A stretch of DNA of 64,000 nt from positions 13,026,187 to 13,090,186 of the forward strand of contig OZ020525.1 of assembly GCA_963971425.1 (NCBI GenBank), in the 5' to 3' direction. Positions 1 through 9,420 of this stretch are shown in pieces (the stretch's first letter is position 1; the number at the start of each line of letters is the position of its first letter). Under the pieces are notes generated by a model. It was not told where the DNA came from and searched no databases. It worked only from the letters and a program-made list of their open reading frames with translations. This DNA is from Bryoerythrophyllum caledonicum (taxonomy: Eukaryota; Streptophyta; Bryopsida; Pottiales; Pottiaceae). A program made the position numbers and the translations under genes.

Positions 1-808
1 CAGAGCAAAGGTACAGACAACTGAGGCAGACAAGGAGCAAACGTTGACTCTCATCGATCAATGATGTATCAGCATATATACTAGGAGCAGAACTGAAGTC
101 TGTACGCGGACAATGAACTCTCTTTGCCCCCAGGCAATGTCGGCGGGTTGCGTTCAGGAAGTTGCTAAGGTTCAGGTGCGAGTCGGGGACGGCGTGTCGT
201 CGCCCTCCAACTGCCCCCCGAGCTCGATGTTCGCACGCTGGAGGGTACTTCGTTTAAACATTACTCTAAGAAACGATTACTATATTTGGGAATCGACAAT
301 CCCGAGGATGGCTGGATGATGGAGCATTCATTCGCGAACTTGATAGTGAATTGTGTCTGCTGGACTGCTTCTTAATTTGCATGATCTGCTGATTGTCTCT
401 TGTGGTGATCAACCCAGAATGGGCAGCCCCAGCAAAGCTTCCCCGGCTTCGTCTAGCTCGCAGCAACCAAACTTCCTCCGATTACAGATTGAAGTGACAG
501 TAGTTTGCATATAACTTAAACTTACAGTGAGAATCCTCGTCTTCGAAGACAAGTTCGGAGTTTACGTGACAACGCACTTCGCGAGTGAGTGACATCATGA
601 CTCCGACGCCCTCTTCTCCACATGTCATAAGAGGCTCCCCCAACTGTTGTCTCCTACTTCGAGGCAACCATTCCAAGTGCCATGTGTTCTTAGAATGCCG
701 GTTGATATGTCTGTCATGACATTGTCGGTTACACGGTTTACTTCTTGACAACAGGCAATGATTGTGCGTCTGATTGTGCTTCAATCATTCCCCATTTTAC
801 CAGTTTTT
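1..808. other. Highly conserved block of unknown role, unit A
   Basis: By eye only two substitutions separate this block from 14,322-15,129 in unit B, whereas the DNA just beyond it (about 840-1,300) differs at roughly one base in ten. It is GC-richer than its surroundings. No long open frame is convincing: the best are about 68 codons on the plus strand and 100 on the minus strand, the latter from a non-ATG start. It contains an AT-rich TATA-like stretch near 75-82. It may be a regulatory region, a short gene or a recent gene-conversion tract. Confidence 0.5.
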
Positions 809-978
809 ATATGGTGAGATAATACAATATTCTAGGCATTGTGCACATTTATAGTGGTTTTGATGGCCTTTTGTAAGTATTTTGTGTTTGGTATCTAAAC
901 CCAAGTAAGCGGATTTCTATGTTTTGGTGGCACAAGCTTCGAGGTGGGCCCTCGTCTTCATGTAAAATCAAATTTTAA

Positions 979-1099
979 CCCTTCAAAGACATTGGAGGGA
1001 CCATGGTCAAAATGTACCTGCTGTCTTGATGACGGACATGAGCATCTACAATCCTTGTAGATTTCGTCCATGGTCGCTCTAGGCCTTGTCCTTTAAGGG
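979..1099. mobile_element. Small TTAA-flanked MITE-like element (unit A)
   Basis: A degenerate short element. The left end is TTAA-CCCTTCAAAGAC and the right end, near 1,090-1,100, is GTCCTTTAAGGG with a decayed flank. The unit B partner at 15,311-15,433 has TTAA on both sides. The ends resemble the CCCCTAAAGGACC ends of the larger TTAA family in this window. Confidence 0.45.
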
Positions 1100-1883
1100 T
1101 AAAGTGGTTCCAAAGTTGGCTGGTCCTATCATTCTGTGTTGAAAAAGAAGTGCAAGTTTCTTGCATCAACTTTGCAGACACTTGGAGCTCTATTGAACCT
1201 TTAGAAGTCTTTGACAATTTCACACCAAAACCACATCAAAACTATTGATTCTCGTGCAATGTGCAAGGAAGCAAACCAAAACTCTTATTTCTAGTTTTAA
1301 CTATAGGGTCTAGTTAAGACTTAATTAGTAACATATACACTAAATTTCATGAACTTTGACCTCACGGACTGAAAGATTATAGTGTTTGAAGTAGAGAAAA
1401 CGGCTGATAATCTTTCTTCTGTTGAGTGGACCAGTTGACTTTGACTTCACTTGGTGTCAAAAATATTCACTACACAAGGTCTATATTCATTACTATCAAC
1501 ACGTAACTAAGCAATTTTGCCCTTGTAGTTTAAAAGTACACTTGTCTCCTACGACGGCCATTGCACACAAAAATGCCAAATTAGTGGTTTTTTCAAAAGT
1601 TTGTTTCCAAAAATTACCATATTATGAAGAGTTAAAGCTTTTGCACCTTGGAAATGCTAGAACATATTCAATTTGCCATTATACATTAGACATTGTTGAA
1701 TCATTTTTTCTATCTTTACAGAAAAATTTGAACTATTTAGCCATTTTAATTGTGTTTTTAGAAGTTTTGGGCAAGTAATCTATATTGTCTCCTTTGTCCA
1801 ATCTATACTGGTATTTATAATCTCAATTTACTTAAAATTTTAAATACAAAAAAGTCATTTTTAGGAAGAGACAAACATTGCTA

Positions 1884-4710
1884 CACCGTTCCCTGAACAT
1901 AGTGTGGGCCAAAGTAGTTCAAGTTTCTATACTAATTGAAAATTTACATACCATCGTCAATTGCTACACATTTGTTTAACAACAAATACCCAATCAAAAC
2001 TTGACATACATGTGCTTGATGTAAATTAGTGTTAGTGATCCACATTATACACAAGGAACGGTGTAGTTTGGCCGGAGCTATCTCGCCTTCACATGCCCTA
2101 AACTTTCCAAATCACATCCAAAATAATTGATGACATCATCCCAACTGATTTTTATCCAGTCAAATGAATGAGTTGAGTGTGCGTGTTGAAATGGATGGAT
2201 GTTTGAAATGAGATGGATGATTTCCATCGATAAGGTTTGAGAACTTTGGGGTTTGGGGTGTGCGGCCGCACACGGGGTGGGAGCAAGTTGTTGCTCCATG
2301 AAGCAATGCTTGCCAGGTATGGGGCAGGTATGCCGAGGGTATCAACGGTATGCGGTTAGGAGCCCCTCCACAGCTCCCCCCGCAAAACGATCATCATACC
2401 GAGACATCTTGCAGCAACGGTTACAATGTCACTCCAATCTGCTTAAATCAAAACTCAAAACTACAAACAAAACAAACCCTAAGAAAGAAGGAAAGCTCTT
2501 GATTTCCAAACCCTGGACTCCAATCTCACTTCTCTATGTCTCTCAATTCCAAGCCATTGCAATTCAAAAACGCAATTCACTTCAATACTATAGCACAAGA
2601 GAGACGAGCCCCGCGAGATTGCGCTTCTGATCAAAACAAACCCTAAGAAAAAGAGAGAGGAAGAAGCTCTTTTTTTCGAAGTCTATACTTCAAACCCACT
2701 CTTTTCTCCTGATTCAACATTCGAATTCGCCAATGCCATCTGCAGACGAATGCCATGCCTGCAATCATACACCAATCTACAGTCTAACCTTGATAATATC
2801 ACACCCTCCGTTTCACCCAAAAATGTGATATTATCAAGGTGTGACAATTTCGATAATATCACGTTTGGCAATTTTAGGCAAAATGTGATATTATCAAGAA
2901 AGAAGGCCAACAAAAATTCAAAAATAAAAAATAAAAATCAGAAAATTAAATTAAATTACAAATTGTCATACACTTGATTTTCCAACCTGAATCAATCACC
3001 ATCAGATGTTATAAATCACAAAAATCAAATAAATGAATTAGTGAAATCTCATATTGAGACTTAACAAATTAGTAAATCCATTGAAACCTAACATATGATT
3101 TATCTCGCCTCATGTCAAATGGTCATTGAGAAATAACACGTGCCAAGGTGTAACTGGTTCACATTACACATATAGTATCATCAATTAATCGCCATTCCAG
3201 CAATGAACTTACACCCCAGCGACTTGTACTGTACAAAATCTGTAAAGAAACCAACCGCAATCAAACCCTTAACCTCTCCCGAGTCTCAATGCTTTTAGAG
3301 CTCAGAACCCTCGCTCTTCCTAGAACCCTCGTCTTCACCAAAATCTATGATTTGCGCACATTTTTCATTCAGGAATCACCTCCAATCGTAGATATAGTAA
3401 AACATTCCGAGGAGATATGCCATCATCCACACTTATTAATCCATCCATTTTTTATATTGTCACACTTACACTACATATTTTGAAAAAAAAAAGTGATATT
3501 ATCAAGGGTGATAGTGATATTAACAAGGTAGTTTTACACTAAGAAAAATTGTTTCAAGGTTTTGGGTGACAATATCAAGGTGTTATATTAACAAGTGTGA
3601 TATTATCAAGGTTACACTCTATAATGCGCATCTGCAATCGAATGCCATGTCTTGCGCAACGCCAAGATTGGAATGGTGAGAGAAGGAAAGCAACGAGCAC
3701 ATTGACGACACATCCAAACCGTCCACTAGGAACCTTCGACGGTGAAGGTATCCGTCACTTCACCGGTTTCATGTAGAATTGTCATCGTCTTGGATTAGGG
3801 TTCCTTTGCCGCCGCCATCCCTTAATTAGAGCTCTAAATCTGGCTCAAGTTGTCAAAGTTGCTGTAGCTCATGCCACGGCTTTGCATGCTGGTACTTATT
3901 CAGTCGAGTGTGTGTTTGTGCATGGACTGCACAAATATTTTGGTGAGGGTGATGAAGCGTTCTCATGAGAGGAGGAATGTGACGAGGTATGCTAAGTCCA
4001 TGGTGAATAGAAACTCGTGAAAATGTACATGTTTCCTCCTAGTTTTTGGTTGATGGAATATTGTTGCAGCCATCTAGAATTGTCGGTCAGAAGAAGTTGT
4101 CAGGTTTCAACGCAAAAATGCCCTAGTTTGTACATGTATGTCGTATCTATAGACTATGTGTTGAAGTAAGTTAATTTTTTGTATTGGGGCTCGTGTTCGA
4201 TTTTGGAAGTGGCTGACAAGATGCAAGATGATGCAAAATGTATCTGTATGAGTGACATAGTGTCTGAGTGTGCAACAAAAGGTGTGAAAGGTGTACGGAA
4301 GAGTGTGAAACGATTGCCTAAGGGCTCCTACAGAGGAGAGCTGCACAGAGGAGCTGTGGAGGTGCTCCTAACCACATACATCTCATTTCAAACATCCATC
4401 CATTTCAACACGCACACTCGACTCATTCATTTGACTGGATAAAAATCAGTTGGGATGATGTCATCAATTATTTTGGATGTCATTTGGAAAGTTTAGGGCA
4501 TGTGAAGGTGAGGTAGCTCCGGCCAAACTACACAGTTCCTTGTGTATAATGTGGATCACTAACACTAATTTACATCAAGCACATGTGTGTCAAGTTTTGA
4601 TTGGATATTTGTTATCGAACAAATGTCTAGCAATTGACGATGGTATGTAAATTTTCAATTAGTATAGAAACTTGAACTACTTTGGCCCACACTATGTTTA
4701 TGGAATGGTG
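1884..4710. mobile_element. DNA element with long (~370-490 bp) terminal inverted repeats, nested
   Basis: The left arm (1,884 to about 2,378) and the right arm (about 4,345-4,710) are inverted copies. Both contain the same stretch around gatgacatcatcccaactga and a shared inner end around ttaggagcacctccacagct. The left arm carries an extra ~135 bases (about 2,221-2,350). The outer ends are CACCGTTCC and GGAATGGTG, each flanked by TA, compatible with a TA target duplication. The interior has no recognisable transposase. It contains the 2,788-3,612 element and, at 3,640-4,170, moderately GC-rich DNA that might be captured host sequence. Confidence 0.6.
2788..3612. mobile_element. Small element bounded by clusters of CCTTGATAATATCAC repeats
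   Basis: It starts CCTTGATAATATCACAC and ends with the reverse complement GTGTGATATTATCAAGG. Four copies of the motif in alternating orientation lie at 2,788-2,898, including a perfect 16-bp hairpin at 2,788-2,839. About five more lie at 3,492-3,611, mostly in the opposite orientation. The 600 bp between is AT-rich without a gene. Terminal clusters like this are typical of transposase-binding sites, but the superfamily is not identified. Confidence 0.45.
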
Positions 4711-6219
4711 TAGCAGTTCTCAGAAAAGTCCTTGCAATTACAAAATTCAAATTGCAATGAATGCATTCATACTCTATTGCTTTTAAAAGAAAGGAAATAG
4801 TGAAATGTACATATGGACTTCTAATTCATCTCCAAAAAGAACTAAGTAATTTTTGTACACCAATTTCACTTGCGTAATAATGTATGATGACATTTAAGGT
4901 GTCCTTTTAAAGTAAAATAGAGAAAAAATGTCATTTTAGTGCACATGAAGAAGCCAATTTTGAATGCAAAAGACATGTAAATTCACTTCAAAAAAATACC
5001 AAAATCCTACCAATTTTTTCATTTATAAAAGATTTGAGCAAAAGGTTGTCGTTTTTTACTGTTGATCAATGCACTTGGGTAAGTGCATAATTGCTTAATT
5101 GCGTGTTTATGATGTTAAGCATGATATTAGTTTCTTGTACACCAATTATTAGCAAAAGAAAAGGAGTGTAGCATATTCAAAAAAATTGTGCAAGGAATGG
5201 AGGTTCAAAAATTGCCAATTTGAGGGTTTTTTTTTGTGAACTTGACATCTTTTAGAATGAAAATCCTAAACTACTTGTCAATAAGAAGGTTACACCACAT
5301 CTTGTAATAGAAAAATAAAAAATGAAAAAATATGAAGATTTCTAAAATTCATGTGGAAAAGAGGAAGTTTTTTGGTACCTTGCTTGACAATGTGTGACAA
5401 TGTGTGAACATGTTTGACTTGGATTAACATTCTCTTTTTCAAAAGACAAGAAATGCTTTTTGACAATGTGAAAGGAGATAATGTGATTTGTTAATATTGA
5501 ATCTCTCACATTTAACTGAGTACCCTAGCAAAAGTTTTTAGAATTGCCCGACATCCCGCTTTTAAGCAATTTTTCTTTATGATGGCATAACTTTTTCTAG
5601 CAAATGTTGGACTTAGGAAAAAAATGAACCCACACAAAGTTTTAGCAATGTCCATTCACAATAGAAATTTCAAAGAAGAATGTTGTAAATTGACACCATA
5701 GGAACTTTGTGCAAACCTTTAAAAGTCTCCCAAGGGGGCTCTTGGAAATTTAGGGGTTAAGGACCACAACAAATCTATACACGGCCTGTGCAACTTTCTC
5801 TTAGAGCATTGTAGGTTCAATGCGGGATCCCTCTGGGCTTGCAAAAGTCAACAACCACAAATTGGGAGGGTTCTTTCTACACAAAAATACGGTGGAATTA
5901 CCGATTGGCCCACACCAAAATTTCTCCAAGTTTCCTACAAATCCATTAGAGTACGGTTCAATGTCACACTACATTTGTTGGAAGTGCACAAATCCGCACA
6001 GGTTTCCACAATTCGCGAATTAGGCAACAATGAATTATTGGTGAAGCTATTCTCAAATTTCTTCAAAAGTGATCACCTATGGGCTTGTTGTCCTTAAAGG
6101 GAACTAACATTAAGACCACCCTTAACCAACAAATTGAGGTGGTGAAAGAAGAAAACTGTGGCCTACAAGATCACTGTTTCCTTGCTAGCAAGACATGCTC
6201 TGGCCACACACAGTTTAAG

Positions 6220-6500
6220 CGAATTGACAGGACATCCCCCACGCTTGGACTTACCGGGTGGGGGATGAGGTGGTGGGGCCAAAACCTGGCCCCTATTTTG
6301 TTTTTGAATGGGGGCCTAAATTTAGCCAAAGGGGGACCTACAGACTAAACTGGGGCCGTAGGCCACAATTTTGTAAAAAAAAAAGCCAAAAAAAGCCTCT
6401 GACCCCCCCAAAATGGGAGGGCCAGAAAAATGAACCCATGCAATTAAGACGGGGGCCCACCTCGGGTAAGTCCGAGCGTGGGGGACGTCCTGTCCGTGCC
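6220..6500. mobile_element. 281-bp MITE with 9-bp target duplication, only in unit A
   Basis: It is flanked on both sides by CAGTTTAAG (6,211-6,219 and 6,501-6,509). Unit B has the uninterrupted site (CGGTTTAAG, about 18,246-18,254). Inner to the tips, both ends carry GGACAGGACRTCCCCCACGC as inverted repeats of about 30 bp. A 9-bp duplication suggests a Mutator-like element (8 bp would suggest hAT). It has no coding capacity. Confidence 0.7.
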
Positions 6501-7009
6501 CAGTTTAAGAGCACTTGCTCATCTAGGCACAGTGTAGGCTACGCCGTGAAGTGTGGCGCCAGGTGGGATATGGGGCCGGCGAGCTTGTTTCTTTATATAT
6601 AGTGAAGACCAATATGGTTTTGAGTTTTTATATTATTTAAATAATTACATGCAATCTTAATTGGCACACACTTGCTTGAAAGACATACACCCAATCAAAA
6701 CTTGACATGCATGTGCTTGTGTAGATTAGTGTAGATGATCAACATAAACAATACATCCACACTAAGGTAAAACTTCCATACCCAACAAGTTAAGCAATGT
6801 GCATATATGGAGCCAACAGATAATAATACTTGTATTTTTCATTGATAGCCAGTAGAAATGCAGTTCTATTCAAGTCATTTTCTTCTCATAGAGATAGAAT
6901 GTCGACTTTTAATATATGATCTTACAGAATTGAACTTCACTAGATCTAAATTTAAATGGGGCTTAAGTGGCACAAAGCCCAATTCCACTTCGACCTACAT
7001 CTCTATTAA

Positions 7010-7224
7010 CCCCTAAAGTTCCTTGACAATTTCCCTCAAAAACTATAAGTGGTACTAACTTTCAAACCACAAATCCAAAAAATAAAATAAAAATATGTCC
7101 ACGAAGCTCTTATCAAAGGCAATCTAGAATAAAAATTTCAGAGAAAATTGATTTTTTTTCGAATTTTAGGAACCTGCCCAAAAATCAAGGAATCCCCCCG
7201 AAGGAGACTCTGGTCCTTTAGGGG
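7010..7224. mobile_element. 215-bp TTAA-flanked (piggyBac-type) MITE, only in unit A
   Basis: It starts CCCCTAAAG and ends CTTTAGGGG, with TTAA immediately outside both ends (7,006-7,009 and 7,225-7,228). Unit B at 18,751-18,754 has a single TTAA with the same flanks (tacatcttt and gactacattc), which is a clean empty site. The insertion therefore duplicated exactly TTAA, the hallmark of piggyBac-type transposition. It is too short to code for protein. Confidence 0.8.
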
Positions 7225-7795
7225 TTAAGACTACATTCTTGGGGTCCACACTAGCTACTACAATGTTGTTAGCAATGTTGCTACACTAAATATTGCATTT
7301 AGTGTACTAAACACTAAATGCGAACATGTATACTAATTGCAAACTACGCAATTAGTGTAGTGGTAGAATACTATATTAAATGGCAACTACTACACTATTT
7401 GGGAATTCTAGTAAAGATTGGAATAAAAAAAATTCTACTTGTGGTCATTTAGTGTATCAAAAGTATAAGAGAATTATTTGTACATTTGGAGTATCAAAAG
7501 TGATGAAGAGAAAAAAATAAAAACTTGTAGAGGAAAGATTGGAAAATACAATAATTTGGAGAAAAGAACAACATAGAAAAATCAACAAAGTTTGAAAAAG
7601 AAACAATTTGGAAACACCAACAATTTTGAATTGAGAGAAAATAACAATTCTAACAGAAAAATTGGCAAAAGAGAACATAGATATGGAAGGAAAGTGAATT
7701 TGCAATCCAAAAAATAAAAAAACATTTGCAAGTAAGAGACTGAGGTTTGAAAGGAATGAGATTTTTATTTTTTTTTATATGATTTGTAAAAGAGA

Positions 7796-8240
7796 TCATT
7801 GGAAAACAGAAATATTTGATAAACGAAAACAGTAAAAATGGAAAATTTTGAAAAAAGAATCATTTGAAAAAGTAATCTTTTGAAGAAGGAAGTATTTGAA
7901 AAAGAAAACATTTGAAAAAATAACATTTAGAAAAGTAACCTTTGAAAATTTAACTTTTTGATAAAGTAAGTTTTTAAAAAAGGCAACCTTTAGAAAAGTA
8001 ATCTTTCTAAAAGTTAACATTTGAAAAAGTAATATTTTGGATAAAATAACATCTTGGAAAAGTCCTCTTTTGAAAAAGTAACATTTTAGAAAAAGTAACA
8101 TCTAGGAAAAGTCATCTTTTGAAAAAACAACCTTTTGAAAAAGTAACCTTCTCAGTATATAACATGTTGAAAAAGTTTACATTTGAAAAAGTTACCTTTT
8201 GAAAAATATCATTTTGATAAAATAATCATTTGAAAAAAGA
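7796..8240. repeat. Degenerate tandem array of TTTGAAAAAGTAAC-like units (unit A)
   Basis: About 25 imperfect units of roughly 15-18 bases (ttgaaaaagtaacattt and variants) run head to tail. The minus-strand open frames across it (FF-K-L-F type peptides) are artefacts of the repeat. The unit B counterpart at 19,260-19,510 is about half as long. Confidence 0.75.
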
Positions 8241-8591
8241 CGTCATTTGGAGGTATCTATTTGTTTTTTTAGTTTCATTCAAATAAGGCATGACGACTTA
8301 TAGGCGGTTCGTTACGGGTATGTTTTTTTTTATAAAAGTATTCAAATAAGGCATGGCGGCCGATAGGCAGTTGATTGGAGGTATCTCTTTAGTTCATTTT
8401 ATTTTTATTGGCACAAGAAAGTTGATTGGGAGTTTCATGAATGCCATAGAGGACTATCACTATTTGTCAACTTCTTTGCAACTAGGGTTGGTACCCATTG
8501 TCCCAACGGGGAGAACGGAGGGTGGTGTGTTAAATTCACGTTTGTATGTTTTGTATTTTAAAACCTATTAGCTGGAATCGAATCTAAATGG

Positions 8592-8665
8592 AAAAGTACT
8601 TATATTTTTGGAGTGCATGTAAATGTTACCCTAGTTTAAATCCACTCCAAAAATAAAGTACTTTT
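8592..8665. repeat. 74-bp perfect-like hairpin
   Basis: AAAAGTACTTATATTTTTGG is followed 30 bases later by its near-exact reverse complement. The arms are about 24 bp with one unpaired base. It lies in the block private to unit A. It is possibly a small fold-back insertion. Confidence 0.6.
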
Positions 8666-9420
8666 GCTTTACATTTGCATTTTCATCAACCCTTTCTGCA
8701 CATAAGTATCACTTGCCTAATATAGGAGGAGAAAACCCTTCACATCAAGAGGTCAAAATCAAGAGCCATTAGGTTACTACCTAATATCAAGAATCAAGTA
8801 GACTACATCATTGACCGGGAGCGGCGGACAAATTGACGCGTTTTATATAGGTAGATTAGTGTACTAGGGTAAGTACACTATTTGTGCCAGTACACTAAAT
8901 GCAACATTTAGTGTAGTATTTTGTCTCCGAGTAATAATCTTACATGCTTATCGTGAAGTTTGTGTCATAGTAGATATTTGTATTTCACCAACAGATTCAT
9001 AATCTGTTATTTCCCTTCATAATTTGATCATAAAATTCTCTATTTCATTGCTCACTTTAATCCAAAAAATGGATATACATAGGAATGAATACACCAATAG
9101 GTGACATAGTTCCACAAGAAGTAATATCTATCCATCTTTCCCTACACAATTAAAAATAAATAAAAAGGTTTAGCCCTTTTAGGACGAGGTGGCTATGGAT
9201 AAGAAGAGATCTACGCATGTAATAGATGATAAACAACATATTCTAATACGCTCGTAGATTCTCCCATCATCCATAGCCACCCCATCCTTATAGTGGCACA
9301 AGCCTTTAAATGTTCACTTCGACTACCATTATCTCTCTCCAACATTCTCAGGGTTTACTGAGGCGAATGGGTCCTGTCAATGATCAGACTTGTTCATCTG
9401 AAAGAAATGAATGCACAGAA

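Larger units (their letters stand above)
1499..5106. mobile_element. Non-autonomous DNA transposon with ACACGYAAYTAAGCAATT inverted ends
   Basis: The 3,608 bases are absent from unit B, where actatca runs straight into tgttaagc (about 15,830-15,845). The left end starts ACACGTAACTAAGCAATT and the right end, read inward, starts ACACGCAATTAAGCAATT, so the element has its own terminal inverted repeats. The flanks actatca and ttatga look like a decayed target duplication. No transposase is visible. A second long-TIR element sits inside it at 1,884-4,710. Confidence 0.6.
1197..5756. mobile_element. TTAA-family element (unit A), expanded by nested insertion
   Basis: Same element as 15,531-16,473 in unit B (943 bp there), but here interrupted at 1,499-5,106 by a nested insertion. 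The left end reads ACCTTTAGAAGTC after TTGA (a decayed TTAA) and the right end reads GGAAATTTAGGGG before TTAA. It has no coding capacity of its own, so it is a non-autonomous element. Confidence 0.6.
7284..8913. mobile_element. TA-flanked non-autonomous element with CACTAAATRTTGCATTTAG ends (unit A)
   Basis: Both ends carry CACTAAATRTTGCATTTAG as inverted repeats of about 25 bp, with TA outside each end, as in mariner/Stowaway-type elements. The same element occupies 18,810-19,587 in unit B, but there it is 778 bp against 1,630 bp here. The difference comes from the GAAAAAGTAAC array and from a block at about 8,240-8,860 that unit B lacks. No transposase is seen. Confidence 0.55.

Noticed and set aside
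172-526. Possible two-exon minus-strand gene in the conserved block (last exon ending in GDDTPSPTRT)
   Set aside because: The best donor (near 525) and acceptor (near 238) do not join in phase, and the upstream frame starts from TTG. Left as an unexplained conserved block.
7457-8101. Hydrophobic Phe/Leu/Lys-rich minus-strand frames
   Set aside because: Translation of the GAAAAAGTAAC tandem array; not a membrane protein.
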